A stretch of 64,000 nt of DNA from Labia minor (GCA_963082975.1 OY720349.1:49085962-49149961); one strand, 5' to 3'. Positions 34,833 to 47,637 are shown, numbered from the stretch's first letter. Program-made: numbers and translations. Notes: generated by a model not told the origin, from the sequence alone.

Positions 34833-36845
34833 CATTAAAAATTCTTCTTCATGAATTTTTGAAATGTCTCTATCTACCCAATGATTCATCCGTAATCATG
34901 ATTCATTTAATTCAAGGTTTATACAATTTTTATTCAAGATAAAATGATTGAAGGCCGATTAAAAATTATTCTCAGTATGGTTCTGGCTCCGCAGGTCCTA
35001 CATTAGACAACGGTGTTTTAACGAGTCACACTTAATAAAGATCATAAAAACTACATAATAACGAATTTCAATTGTTTAAAAAAATAAAAATCCAGATATT
35101 CTCACTTGGATAAAAATGAATTAGTCCTGGAAATCCGGGTGTTGTTTTTATAACTGGGTGGCCTGAATGACTCATTAAAATCTGTCATAGGATGATCACA
35201 CGGTCATTCTTCGAATTTATGAATAAGAAGCGAAAAAATGGTGTTTGTGAACCATTCTTGATATCCATTCAGGTTGAATTATTCATTTGGAAAAAATGTT
35301 TAATTTAATGAAAATTTAATTTGATCCTTGATACTTAATAAAAACATGATTTTTTTTTACATTTTCCTATTAAAATTGATTGATTATTAATAAAATGAGG
35401 ATATGGATTGATAAAATTTTCAATTTTTAAATATTTTTGTTAGATACTTTAACAGTAAATATACAATAACGGTATTTTTAATATATTCACACTTAAAATA
35501 CTTATTTAAACTTTAAAGCCTTTTATTTTTTAATTGTTTCACATTTTAAGAAAGGAAATGATTATTAATCTATTCATTATGGATAGAATTCTACTACTTT
35601 TATTTAATTTTTATAATTTTTATTATTTAACCAAATCAAAAAAAAAAAGAATAACTTAGATTAAATTCAAATTCATATAATATTATATAATAAAAATTAA
35701 ATATATACGAGTATATATAACGAATAAAAATTAATCATAAATTACTTAGAATTGATCTAAATATGATTGAAATGGAAAATGAATGAAAGTGAACTCTAAT
35801 TGCTTTAAATCGTTGATGTTTTTATGATTTGAAAACCGAAATATAAGCATTTAACTTTAATCACGGTTTGATTTTGCAAATAATTTAATTTTTTTTTTTT
35901 TTTGTGCAATGAATGAAACAGTGCTGTGAGAGTGGTTGGGTGGTAAAGGGAATGTGGGAGAATGATAAGAGAGACGAAAAATCGACCAAATTCCCCCCCC
36001 CCCCACACACACACACAAACAAACACACCTACTCGCATCCATCCAGACACATACAAAGATTGGTTATTTATCTCTTTCCTTCATTATCAATTACTAATTG
36101 GCGATTTACAAAAATAGATATTCTTTATCATTCATTTGTCATTCTAATGATTTTTTTTCCAACTCAATTAACTTGAATGTAATAAATCAACTTAAATAAT
36201 TTTTTTTCAATTAGTTTGATTTAACTTTTTCGATAAAAAAATTATTTGATACCATTTCAAATGGAAACTCGGTATAAATTTTCAGCAATTAAGAACCAAT
36301 CTCTTTGTATAATCTATTTAATTATCATGGAAAATATTTAGATAACCTCAACCCCCACACCCTGGAGATTATAGACATCTTGATCTTACCTGATTGTGAA
36401 TTAGGGTTTCCACCCACGAGCTGAAACTAATTGAACGAAACCTTCCCCCATAAATATATCATGGAGAACCAGTCAGACATGATGAAAAACCATTATTCGT
36501 TTATAAAAAAAAAACCACATACACCCACAAAGTTAATCATAATATTCTTCTTTTTTTTTGTTATAATTGTATTTCAAATAAGAATGAGAGAGGTGTGGGG
36601 AGGGAGTTATTTAGATAATCATATCCTCTGATAGCTTATTTATAACTTCCCGAACGGAAGTTTCAGAAAAATATAAATCATTTGAGGGTTATAATAAAAT
36701 ACACTAATATTAATATTAGATTAATAATTGAACGAACAAAAACAAACAAAGCAAAATTTGTATACAAAAAAATAAAATTAAAATATGATTATTTAAATTT
36801 TTGCATAAAGCAATATTTATTGATATTAACGCCAAAAATTAATAT
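34833..36845. other. Spacer with small complex patches
   Basis: Unique, moderately complex sequence at 34970-35270 (for example GGTTCTGGCTCCGCAGGTCC), then A+T-rich filler. A T run (35889-35903) and a C run passing into (CA)n (35994-36028) follow. No repeat match and no supported gene. Confidence 0.35.
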
Positions 36846-36849
36846 AAAA

Positions 36850-37095
36850 AACCTCTGATTTTTGTACTTCTTAAGCAAGGACAGCACATATCAAGTTGGT
36901 TGTGTCCTATGAACATTAGAACAGATCCTATCAACGCTACTTTTTTATCAAGTAGCTTCCCAATTTTGATCCCGGAGGCTAGGTTGATTCTATCCCATAG
37001 ATCCCAGATAGAGAAATTCCCTTGCCATGTCCGGGACTTGAATCTGGGATCATGAGAATATGGATTACACAGTTAACCACCATCATGTCGTCATT
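36850..37095 (-). mobile_element. tRNA-derived SINE
   Basis: On the minus strand, GGTGGTTAACTGTG (A box) and GATTCAAGTCCCGG (B box) are spaced as in a tRNA, with TCTCATGA as an anticodon-loop-like sequence (CAT). About 150 bp of non-tRNA body follow, including a short hairpin GCTAC/GTAGC. The end of the body (AAGGACA, TATCAAG, CTCTGA blocks) recurs at 63836-63895. This is a decayed pol III retroposon, not a working tRNA. Confidence 0.55.
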
Positions 37096-37099
37096 AAAG

Positions 37100-37630
37100 T
37101 TTTTATACACAATTTATTTATTATGTTAAGTATAGACAACTTGTATCTCGTACTATTATATGACTTTCCAAAATTCTTCTAAATTTTTTTTATTTTTAAA
37201 TGAGTGATTTCAAATATGACTATTTTTTTTATTATAAACATATTTGTATAAATATAATTTGAAAATCAAATATATTTGAATATGCTTTATTTAATGATAT
37301 AATTGAGTTCGTATGTTTTTGTTTCCTCTTTTCTTTAATCAAACAAATGATTACCTAGTCAGATTAATTTAAATGAAATATTTGCTCGTTATTTTATGTT
37401 TATATTTAAATAGCATTGTCTGTTGTAAAAACAAATATCATTATTTTTTAGAGGTATATTACAATTTATACACAATTATTTAGTTGTTTGTGTTAAAATG
37501 AATAAAATTTATATGGTTCTTTTACATTCCTAAATGGACATCTCTAATATTTTAATCAGGAATATTTGAATATAAATTATCATTTGGCTCTTTCTATTAA
37601 ATTTATTTATTATTTATATATATATATATA
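37100..37630. other. AT-rich spacer
   Basis: Low-complexity sequence between the SINE and the pogo-like MITE. Nothing recognised. Confidence 0.5.
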
Positions 37631-38226
37631 CACCTATCCCCTGATTTACACGGTACTTGTTTTACACGTTTTCGCTTTTACACGGTTTTCCAAATAAGTT
37701 TTTTTTTTATCGCACTCTACTAAATGCTACTGTGTACACATCTCATGGGGAATCCCGAGCTTATGTGCTGACTTGCTGCACATGCACACTGTGTCTGTAT
37801 TTCTTCGCATAAAATTAAAGTTTTATCTACGGAAAATTGTATTTGAGTGAAAGTTTCACAGTTTCAGAAAGATTTAATTTTCCATATTCCAACCTTCGAT
37901 TCCGAAAAAAAGAATGAGAGTAATTTCTGATAGTGATGAAGGATAATAAAACACCTTTGGTTTTATTTTTTGTTCTTCTGTTTAATGTATTGTAATTAAA
38001 TAAAAAGACAGTGTTTCCGTAATATATTACATTACCTGTCAATGCATTTTATTTTTATTTCTGTGTACACCTAAAAATATTGAAAAAAATCATAACTGTT
38101 AAATAGCAAAATTATGCATTTTCTGCAAGCTTTTCGATTTACACGGTTTTGCCTTGAAAATTTTCAATTTTCGATTTACACGTTTTTCTCAGGAACGTAT
38201 CTACCGTGTAAATCGGGAGATAGGTG
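37631..38226. mobile_element. pogo/Tigger-like MITE
   Basis: Left end CACCTATCCCCTGATTTACAC and right end TGTAAATCGGGAGATAGGTG form a terminal inverted repeat of about 24 bp, flanked by TA on both sides. The motif TTTACACGnTTT recurs in tandem-like fashion near both ends. No transposase is present. Confidence 0.7.
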
Positions 38227-39092
38227 TATATATATATATATATATAATTAATTTATTTTTTAGAAATTTTATAAGTGTTTAATTTTAAGAAAAATCGTAC
38301 ATTTTCTAGAATGATATAAAATCTGAGAATCAAAATATTCACATTTTGAATGCAAAATATTAAATTTATTTGTGCAAATATAGCAAATATAGATACATTT
38401 ATTAATTTTAAAAGAATAAAAACATGTCAAATAAGATAAATATTACTTTTTTAGGCTAAAATATTTTTAAATCCTCCTCCTTCCCTAATATTTAAAAATT
38501 TACAAAAAAATGTTTATGCTATAAATAACATAGGGCAGTGATTCCCAACCGGTGGTTCGCGAACCCCTGGGGGTTCGCAGGATATGCGGAGGGGGTTCGC
38601 GAAGATAATATTGTAATGGCGTATTTTTTAAAACGTCATTAAAAGCAATAGCAAAAAAAAAAAAAATTAAAGAACAAACTCACTGAAAAAGAGATTGTTC
38701 GTTGCCTGTTTGTTAAGAAATCTATAATAAATTTCAATATTTTTTCCCTATTTATTTTTCAAAATTACTTCATTAATATCAAATCATATCAACAGTTTTA
38801 TTCATTGTAATTTATTCCACTTATTCAAGTAAAAAAATACTATTCTTTTTTTACAAACATTTATTTATATTTAAAACATTGTATCAATGTGATTAGTATC
38901 ATTTTCTGCTGTATTTTTAAAATTTTTTGTAATATTTTTTGTTTTTACAATACAATCGGAAATAAATATCAAATTAAGCAGTTTACTAAAGATTTTAGAA
39001 TTAGATACTTGTTCTTCATACATAGACTTAGCACTTGTAAAATAAGTGATAGTGTTACTGTGACTGCAAGTTCTCGTGTAAATCATTTAATA

Positions 39093-39329
39093 CAGGGGTG
39101 GGCAAATACTTTTAAGCGCGGGCCAAAATGAAATTTTCAAAATGTCTCCCGGGCCGGAGGACCATATTTCGGAAACACCAAACCGGGACATACGTAAAAA
39201 TAAATTACCTTTTTTTTAATGAAATGAAAGATCGAAATAAGAGCCAAAGTTTTTCAACGGGCCGGCGGGCCGGATAAAATAAGCCAAAGGGCCGGATCCG
39301 GCCCGCGGGCCGGCTTTTGCCCACCCCTG
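39093..39329. mobile_element. hAT MITE nested in the hAT transposon
   Basis: Ends CAGGGGTGGGCAAA and TTTGCCCACCCCTG are perfect inverted repeats, flanked by the 8-bp duplication ATTTAATA (39085-39092 and 39330-39337). It is GC-rich (GGGCCGGCGGGCCGG) in an A+T host, with no coding sequence. It lies upstream of the transposase gene of its host element. Confidence 0.9.
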
Positions 39330-39504
39330 ATTTAATAAATATTAATTTAATTATTTTTATTATGGTTAAAAACGGGCCGTTTAGAAAGACATGATAATCG
39401 ACATGATAATGTAGAATGCTATAGTGAGGTACCGTTTCACCAGACGAAAAACAAAGGAAATGATGATAGAAAAGGGAAAAAGCGAAAATATGACAGCGAC
39501 TATC

Positions 39505-41211
39505 TAAAATTGGGTTTTCATTTTACTGGGGATGATTCGGAACCTAAACCCCTTGTGTTATATGTAATGAAGTTCTTACCAACAGCAGTTTAAAACCATC
39601 ACTTCTTGAAACAAAACATCCGACACACAAAGATAAATCTCTTGAATATTTAAAAAGAAAATTAGCAGATATCATGAAAAGTAGCCTTTCTTCTTTCTTG
39701 ACTTCAAACGAAGATAGTAAAATGACCCTTGAAGCATCTTTTCGAGTAAATTATAGAATTGCAAGATCTCACAATAGCAAAAGCGCATACAATAGCAGAA
39801 AATTTAATTGGGCCATATGCGAAAGATATCGCCAAATATATGCTTGGGATAAAGGCAGCAAAGAAAATTGAGCTAGTTCCCTTATCAAACAACATGGTGT
39901 CACGTAGAATTAATGACTTTGCTAATTATGTGGAAAACGAACTTTTAAATAGAATAAAATTGAATTATTTTGCAATTCAACTTGACGAATCGACGGATGT
40001 AACAAATGCAGCAATCTTGCTTGTCTACGTTAGATATCTTTTTACGAATATTGTTCAAGAAGATGTACTATTTGCAAAACCTTTGAAAACCTACACAACT
40101 GGAGAAGCGATTTTTGATTTGATCAATGGGTATTTTGAAAAGAATGGAATAAGCTGGTCTTATTCTGTGGGTGTGTGTACAGTTGGTGCAAAATCAATGT
40201 CCGGAAAGTTTTCAGGTTTTGTGGCACGGGTGAAGAAGATCAACGAAAAAATTGTTGTATTCATAGACACGCTTTAGTATGTAAGCGTATTCCTGCAGAG
40301 TTATCTACTACTTTAAGTGATGCTGTGAAAATTGTAAACTTTATAAAATCACGTGCTACAATTTGCCGTCTATTCCATACGCTTTGCGAGGATTTTGGAA
40401 GTTTCCACGTTTTTTTACTACTTCACACAGAAGTTAGATGGCTTTCCCGTAGTTTTGTCGCGTTTGTTTGAATTGAAGTCTGAAGTTCAAGCATTTTTTA
40501 TGAATCATCCATTTCATTTGTCTTCTTGTATACCCGATGTTCTTTGGCTACAAAAGCTTGCGTATTTAGCTGACATTTTTTGTAAACTGAATGAATTAAA
40601 TGTCTTTACAAGGCGAGGGTGTCCCCATTTTCAGTGTACATGATAAAAAAGATCAATTTTTGGATTCAATGCTTACAAATAAATGAGTATGGATGTTTCG
40701 ATTCAGTGAGCACTTTTTTATCAGAAAATTCAATTAAACTTAACGAAAATATTAAAAGGAGTATAGGTGAACACATCTGAACTATCTTAGATTAACTTTC
40801 GATGACTATTTTCCTAACAGATGCAATATATACATTTCAAACAACTGGATACGTAATCCATTTCAAGTAAATATAAGTATAGAAACCTCTCTAAATATCC
40901 TGGAAAAAGAAAAACTCATAGAGTTATCTTGTGGCAGTTCTCTAGAAGCAATTTTTAAAGATCAATCTTTAATTAACTTCTAGCTGAGTATACAAAATGA
41001 ATATGCTGTTCTGTCAAAAAAAGCCATTGAAGTTCTATTACCATTTTGCACAACATATCTATGCGAGAAAGGATTTTCAACATATACATATCTGAAAGAT
41101 AAATACAGAAACAAGTTAAATGCAGAACCTGATCTAAGATTGAAATTGTCAGATATTGAGCCTAGCTTTGAATTGTTTTGTTCTATCAAACAGCCACAAA
41201 TATCCCATTAA
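39505..41211 (+). pseudogene. hAT transposase (ZBED5-like), broken
   Basis: Cut-and-paste transposase remains, in order. The BED-type finger region: KYDSDYLKLGFHFTGDD, then after a one-base shift CVICNEVLTNSSLKPSLLETKHP, where the usual RRH between SLL and ETKHP is missing, so the zinc site is damaged. Next come ENLIGPYAKDIAKYMLG and the catalytic-core piece NYFAIQLDESTDVTNAAILL. The following block reads GVCTVGAKSMSGKFSGF, where the family has CTDGA, so the second catalytic Asp is Val. Further pieces are LLLHTEVRWLS, then LFELKSEVQAFF, and the C-terminal dimerisation segment CEKGFSTYTYLKDKYRNKL with LSDIEPSFELF. These lie in several frames with at least four or five breaks. It cannot make active protein. 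Confidence 0.85.
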
Positions 41212-41754
41212 GAGTACATAAATTTAAGAACCATTTTGTTAAATTTATCTTGTTTTTAACTTTTATAGCCATCATTTAATTATTATTAATGTTTTATTTC
41301 AATGTTTCACGATTAATATAATCAATTGTAATATGAAAAATATATATTCTATACAATTTTATTGCTTTTTTTTACCTGTCATTAACAACTACATAAGGGG
41401 TTCGTCAAATTTATACGGACCTTTCTTTTGGTTCGCGAGGAAAAAAAGGTTGGGAAACACTGACATAGGGTATAATCAATAAGTTATTTATAAAATATAG
41501 ATTGAAAGTTTTTCATATCAATAGGGTCTTATTTACCTATTAATTAAAATAGTTAAAATAAAAATAACTCACAATTCATGATGATTTTTACTTTATAATT
41601 AAGAATATATAGATTATTAACGATTATTAATGATTTTTCTAGATTGAATCAAATTTTTATATATTTTTTTATTTCTTTTTTTTAATAGAATTTATAAAAA
41701 AATAGCTGTTTTTGTCCCATAAGATTATTATAAGTTATAATAGTATCTAATGAG

Positions 41755-42075
41755 GTGGTGTGTCCGAAGCATGGGACTATTTTTCATTTTTGCCAGCTTA
41801 CACTGGGACGAGGCTGTCGGTTTGGCAGGTTACCTGGGGCGGGCCCCATCGGGTCGTTGCTTCGTTTGATGGCTTCATCAGAAGAAAACAAGCAGTGCCC
41901 CCGGGCCCCAAGGGGCGGAGCAAACCCAGATGATTGGGCCCCTGATGAAAACATTCAGTCGACACGCACGCACACACACAAACACATTTTCAGGCAAATT
42001 CCAATGGGATATTATAATCCAGTCGGAAAGATACCTAATCAAAGCAAATTTAATTTCACTCCTCCTCCTTGAAAC
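41755..42075. other. GC-rich unique island
   Basis: Contains GGGGCGGGCCCCATCGGGTCG, GGGCCCC repeats and a CA-rich run. An open frame covers it on the plus strand but begins at GTG rather than ATG, ends in a low-complexity tail and has no known domain. A regulatory or CpG-containing element is possible. Confidence 0.25.
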
Positions 42076-42079
42076 CACG

Positions 42080-42975
42080 CCATAAAAAATGTTTAAATTA
42101 TATTCAAGTACATATAACAAGCTATTTCCATATGCTTTTTTACATTTATTGATAATAAAAAATAAAAACTTGTCAAAAAATAACTAGTATAATTATCTAT
42201 ATTCCAATTATTTAAATTAATTTATTTATAGATTAAAAAAAAAATATATTTGATAATGATATTTCAATGGCTTGAACTTTTAAATAATTGATTCTCAATC
42301 TTTTAAAAGTTCATTATCATTTTTAAAGATGTTATTATAATTTATCAAAGGAGATGTCTCACTGAGAAATAAGTAGGCCAGGTTAAATGATAATGAAAGA
42401 AGGTAAAATCTGAGAAAGAGAATTCCATAAAAAATCAAGATGATAATTAGGCTCTTTTCTTAATTTTTTAACATATTAAATCTTTAATAAATTACTTAGA
42501 ATATTTCTTATTGATTGTTATTTAATTTAAATAATTTTTACCATACTTTGGCAGAGCTACAATGTCATTTTAAACGTTTAGTAAATATAAATTTGATTAC
42601 CCACAGAAATTATGGGAAAAAAGATCTTAAAAAACAATCTTAAAATCACAAAAAAATATGCGAAGCACAAAATATTATTTTCTATTATTAACAAACAAAA
42701 GTTTTATAATTAATAAAAAAATACTTAAAACTAATTCAATGTATTAATCACTAAAAAGTATATTATTATGGAGAAGATGAATAAATAATCGGTTTAAAGT
42801 TTTGTACTTAATTAATTAACTAATTCTTGTTCCTCCAAAATAATTATTATATTTTATACATTTTTAGTACAAATCAAACTAATAGAAATATTCTTTAGAT
42901 TAATTTTTTAAAATATATTTTTACTTTTATACCTATATTATATCTATAGTTATCTATCTATCTATATATCTCTGT
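42080..42975. other. AT-rich spacer
   Basis: Low complexity, with a TATC run at 42952-42970. Nothing recognised. Confidence 0.5.
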
Positions 42976-42979
42976 GGTT

Positions 42980-43545
42980 CGAATAATAATTTTCAACAAC
43001 ATTCCTCCAAGTACCTCTATCCTAAGCTACACCCACCCAAATCCTATTTTCTTAATTTTGAGAAAAAAAAATATATTTATATTGAATAAAGTTTAAATTG
43101 AATATTATTTTTCAAGCTGAAATTTAACATTATAATTCCAAGTGTTCCTATCCACAACCATCCAACTCCTATCCTCTTCCATCTCTCTCACATCCCTTCC
43201 TACATTGTCTGCCCATTGCGTCCTTGGTCTTCCAACCGGTCACTTCGATCTCCTCACAAATAGGCTTTTCGCCAGTCTTTCCTCTCCCATTCTTGCCACA
43301 TTTCTTTTACCATCATTGAAATCTTCTCGATTAATTTACTCTAACTAAATCTTGAGAAGGAAAGAGGTCATGCAATTTCTCATTATGCAGTTTCCGCCAT
43401 TCCTCTGTGATCTCTTCCTTCTTTTGCCCATAAATGCTGGGAAGAATCTTATTTTCAAAAACATTAAATCTACTATCGTCTCCCAAGGCCATATACCATG
43501 CCTTACACCCATATAATATAACCGGCAAAATAATTGTTTTATACA
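42980..43545 (-). mobile_element. RTE-like LINE fragments (two pieces)
   Basis: 43052-43545 is a short 3' copy of the same LINE as at 29128-29960. It has the shared 3' UTR (TTAATTTTGAG to TTCAAGCTGAAATT) and, on the minus strand, KTIILPVILYGCKAWYM and ILPSIYGQKKEEITEEWRK. The piece 42980-43045 (CCAAGTACCTCTATCCTAAG) matches the start of the coding 3' end again, so two truncated copies lie in tandem. Confidence 0.7.
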
Positions 43546-44440
43546 TATAATAAATATAATAAATTTATAATTATAATTCTTAGTGTTCTTTATTTCAAGT
43601 ATAAGTAAGTGATAAAGGCAAATAAAAGATTATCTATCCCACAAATTCAAACAATTCATTAATTTATCAATTCATTCATTTCATTATTAAAAAGAATGCA
43701 AAATATCTACTTGTTGGAAATATGGAATTCTCTTAATAAATTTGATATCTTAAAATTTCTATTTTCAAATTCCCATAGAAAAGTAATAGAGTAATACCCC
43801 TTCTTCTCATGAAATTAAAAAAAAAAATTATTTAGAGAAATAAACATAATGATCTAAACATTCCCCTAAATATGAATGACGATAATATTTTAAGAATTGA
43901 TTCTTGAAATCCATATTATTGAATTTTAATAATATTCATTTTTTTCTATCTGTACTTTTTTTACGATGACAAATAATATTCTTATAATGTATTTATAGTA
44001 AAGAAATAGAATTCGATACTTGTAATTGGTTTATATTTATTATTATTATTATTATTTTTATTTTGGATTGTATCGGCTAAGCTTACTTAAGTGCTTTTGA
44101 ATATTGAATAAAACAATATTTTATAACTTTCGCATAGAATAATTTTATTTTAAAATTCAAATGTGCTTGGGGAATGTGTAAAGCCCAAGGCAGCGTTCGG
44201 ATTTCTGCCCGGATAGAGTGGTGGGAGGAAATTGAATACCTTTCGCTTAGAATATAATTGAAACTTTATTGAACTGAATATCAAACTTTTTTTCTATGTA
44301 TACATATGTTTAATCATAGTTACATTTATTAAAGAGAATAGCCATATGATTTATAATATTTAATTAATTACAAAAATTAACGAATTCGTAATAAATAATA
44401 AAAACATTAAAAATTAATAAAGATTATCTATATTATTTTT
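43546..44440. other. AT-rich spacer with a small island
   Basis: Filler apart from 44160-44240 (AAGGCAGCGTTCGGATTTC, GGATAGAGTGGTGGGAGG), which is unique and more complex. Confidence 0.4.
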
Positions 44441-45410
44441 AATTGAAAAAATATAAATTATTGTAAGATGGATTCCCTCTTAAAGGAAAGCCGCCAGTAC
44501 GGCCGACTTCAATAACACTTTTAATCTCTTCAGCTGTACTTTGTCTGCAAGCGGCTAAAATAAAAACAAAGACTTCAAACAACGTCTGAACCTCGCCGCT
44601 AACCTTTTGTTGGCTGGCGGCTAAAGTCATCCGAAAACACAAAGACAACGAATTTTGTAAAATGTATCAAAGTTCACCAACAGTCACCCTCTTTACTAAA
44701 AGACCGCCCATCGATTATTGGCAAATGTACAGCCAATCATCAATCAAGAAATTTCAACCGTGAAATAACGCGTGCCCAATCAAGTCAGTCTACACCCGGC
44801 GCTCCTCACTAGCGGTCCGCAAGTGTCGTACTCATCCCCCATCTTATCCTTACCTCGGGTTCTTGGCGTGACTCCCCACCCAGATAAGCTTACCATCTAC
44901 ATCTCTACTGAAATCTTTCATCTTTTCCATTTATTTATCCTTTCTATTTCCGTGGATTACTATCTAGTAATCCACTAACCTTTAAATTGTACATTGATTA
45001 TACGGGGGACCGGATCAATTATAATTTCTTGCCCAACTGGACTTCTCACTAGGCCAGTTGGATTATTTTCTTTGAAATACACTTGTTACTTGGAAAAGCC
45101 GAGTTATTTCATTTCTTCCCCTTCTCCTTTCATCCTTATTCTTTCTATATCTATCTCTTTATTACCTATTTTCTTTACAGATATCTGTTGGCGCCCAATC
45201 ATGTTTTTACCTCTCTATTACCTCTAATTACCCCCTCTTCTCGCCCCTTTGTTAGCGAACAACTCCCACCCCCTTATCTCTCTTCCTTTCCCGGGTGTTG
45301 GTTAAAGAGGGGACGACCGAAATCCATCTCCCTCCTTATCCACTCCCCAACCGTATCCAACCTCCTGGTCACCTACCCCACTCCTCCAAATACCCAGCCC
45401 CTCTACATTA
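44441..45410. other. Long complex block, possibly an old LTR or leader
   Basis: A C+T-rich, single-copy block with a perfect palindrome (44952-44975, 11-bp arms GTGGATTACTA), an inverted CCAACTGG/CCAGTTGG pair, and TGGCGCCCAATCATG at about 45189, which resembles a lysine-type primer site. I could not find matching terminal repeats or a target duplication. It may equally be host regulatory DNA. All frames carry frequent stops. Confidence 0.25.
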
Positions 45411-45469
45411 TTTTTTTTTTTTTTCTTATAATTTTTTAAAAAAGTAATTTCCTCAAAATTTTTTTATTT

Positions 45470-45540
45470 TTTATTTAGTAAGATTCCTTTCTTCTTCTTT
45501 GTGAGGTTTAGGCTATATTTTACCATTACAATTAGCAGTG
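45470..45540 (-). repeat. Unnamed repeat, copy 3
   Basis: TTTAGTAAGATTCC, TTTGTGAGGTTTAGGCTAT and CATTACAATTAGCAG are the reverse complement of the units at 24432 and 33712. Confidence 0.5.
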
Positions 45541-46015
45541 ATTTTACAAAAATTTATCTAAAATAATAATTATGTATATATATTCATATAAAATAAATAT
45601 ATTAATATTAATAAAAAAAGTTTATGCTGTATATATTGTTAAGAATTGTCTCCATTTCAATATTTAATTTTAGTAAATAAAATATTGAGTAAATAATTCA
45701 CATTAATGATTAACACTCGTATTTATAAATTTAAATATATTCAATAAAAAATATTTGTAAAAAAATCATTATCAGGAATTTAACCTATATATGAAAGTTA
45801 ATCCACCACTTTAGTTATAGCGTTGTATTCTCATTGCTATTCATAAGATAACAAAGGAGAAAATTTATTTCTCAAAATATATTAACTCGAGTTAATCCAA
45901 ACATAAATCAAACTTAGATGATTTTATTCGAAAGGGCACATCCATCACTACTCTAACTACTTAGTAAGTCTTTTTAACATACAAATAGTAAATATAATTT
46001 ACTTCATACTATTAA
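45541..46015. other. AT-rich spacer
   Basis: Low complexity. Nothing recognised. Confidence 0.5.
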
Positions 46016-46019
46016 CTTA

Positions 46020-46400
46020 TCGACGAATTGAATTTTGTTGTTCGGTGATCGTTTTGCTTCGAGGTAACTTTTGATTAAATAGCCGTCGATTTCTCGTATC
46101 TCTCTCCCAGACTTTGTGTTAATTGAATCCGTTGGCCACGACAGCTGGTGTTAACCGCCAACACCCTCCCTTTTAACAAATTAACAAGTTTGTTTGTGAG
46201 ATGGCCATCTCGAAAGACGGCGCCCTCAAATACATATAAATCTGCTTGTTAACCTTTTCAGATTGATTTTCCTTTATTATGATTTTTTTTTACTGTCCAT
46301 GTTTACCGAAACCATTTAAAGGCAATCGTAGAGAGGAATGAATGGAGAGGTCATTAAAGTCGAATGCAACTCAACTGAAAAGGAGGGAGATGCTTACATA
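46020..46400. promoter_or_regulatory. Unique complex island, candidate regulatory DNA
   Basis: Has GGTGTTAACCGCC (Runx-like AACCGC), GTTAACAAGTTTG, GACGGCGCC and GGTCATTAAAGTCG. Complexity is high and no repeat match is seen. It has stops in all frames. Confidence 0.3.
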
Positions 46401-47359
46401 TGTACGCCCTGCAGCGTCTACTCTCCATCTCTATTAATATGAATAATGAATTTATATTTAATAACAAGCTTGACTTTCTTGTATTGGTTAAACAAGTTTT
46501 TCTATATTGCCCTTTGAAAATTAAAATTATTATCTTTGAAATTAAATCATTAAATAAAAAGATAGTGATAAAAAGATTGAATATTTATTTGTCCCTGCAA
46601 TAGTAATAATAATAATGATAATAATAATAATTAAAAATAACTATAGCTTAAAGTTATATCAAAATGAATGAATCTCATTTGTAAATTACTTGGAATTTAA
46701 ATAATAAATAATTTTTATTAATTGACTTCTCACAAAATTTATAAATTATAGATATATATAGTATTTACAAGCTTATACCAAGATATGATTTTCAGTAATA
46801 TATTTTATTATATAATGTATAAAAACAATATATATATAATGAAAGTATAGACTCCTGTCAAATGCAGCATTGCAGAGATGAGTGGAAAAACCTATATTGG
46901 CTAAAGTTTTAATCTTCCATATTAAATACACATGAAAATTTATTTTTTCATTATAAATGAATAAATTTTATATATAATTTCAATATGTGTGTGTGTGTTT
47001 GATAACGATAACTACTTCTGAGTGAGGAAGTGAAATGGACCAAAGTCAATATTTTATTTAATTTTCAAAATGTTAAAAACATTTTTTACGATTTTTTTTA
47101 TTCTATTAAATAACTAAACATTTTATAATAGATTTATTCTTTTTTACATAAATATTCTATTATCTTAAAAAGTTCTATTTTTTATTTTCCACATTATAAA
47201 ATTTAATTTCACTCTAATATAAATTTACTTTTGTTTTGATTTTAAAAATAAATTTATTTATACTTTTATTGGTTTTTTCATCAGAAAATACTATATTTAG
47301 AAATTATTTTGAATTTATAAAGCAATGTAAAGAAAATAAAAATTAATTTAAATTGTCTA

Positions 47360-47595
47360 TATCTGGTCTTTTTCCCCATATGGCCTATTAGCATTTTTTA
47401 AATTGGTTTCCAATTGTTTGATTGAAATTTTCTTATTCATCCAGCAGGTGAAACAAATGCCAGCTGTAAATTTTATTGCCCAAAGCAGCCGAAATTATTG
47501 TTTCTAATCTAAAAGATTTGAACGCACGAATGTCAGGGTAACCTGAATTTTCTTCTATCAATCGGGTTCACCTTTTATAGTCCGTCATTAAGCAA

Positions 47596-47600
<5 letters not shown>
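47360..47600. promoter_or_regulatory. Unique complex island, candidate regulatory DNA
   Basis: Contains CCATATGGCC, CCAATTGTTTG, CAGCAGGTG and CAGCTGTAAATTTTATTG, a cluster of E-box and Sox/homeodomain-like sites, ending at a (TA)n(GA)n microsatellite (47595-47638). Confidence 0.3.

Positions 47601-47637
<37 letters not shown>

Larger units (their letters stand above)
38536..41462 (+). mobile_element. hAT transposon, near full length, decayed
   Basis: Ends CAGTGATTCCCAACC and GGTTGGGAAACACTG, flanked by a perfect 8-bp duplication ACATAGGG (38528-38535 and 41463-41470). It carries one transposase gene (next entry). GC-rich subterminal repeats (GGTTCGCGAAC) lie near the left end. A younger 237-bp hAT MITE sits at 39093-39329. 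Confidence 0.9.

Noticed and set aside
36371-36410. 31-bp micro-exon on the minus strand between TTTCAG and GTAAGA
   Set aside because: Too short to separate from chance without transcript data.
41755-42072. 105-codon open frame in a GC-rich patch
   Set aside because: Starts at GTG, ends in low-complexity sequence, shows no domain; GC-rich DNA gives long open frames by chance because stops are A+T rich.
45189-45203. TGGCGCCCAATCATG as a retroelement primer-binding site
   Set aside because: Only about ten bases agree with the lysine-type site, and no flanking repeat pair or coding remains exist.
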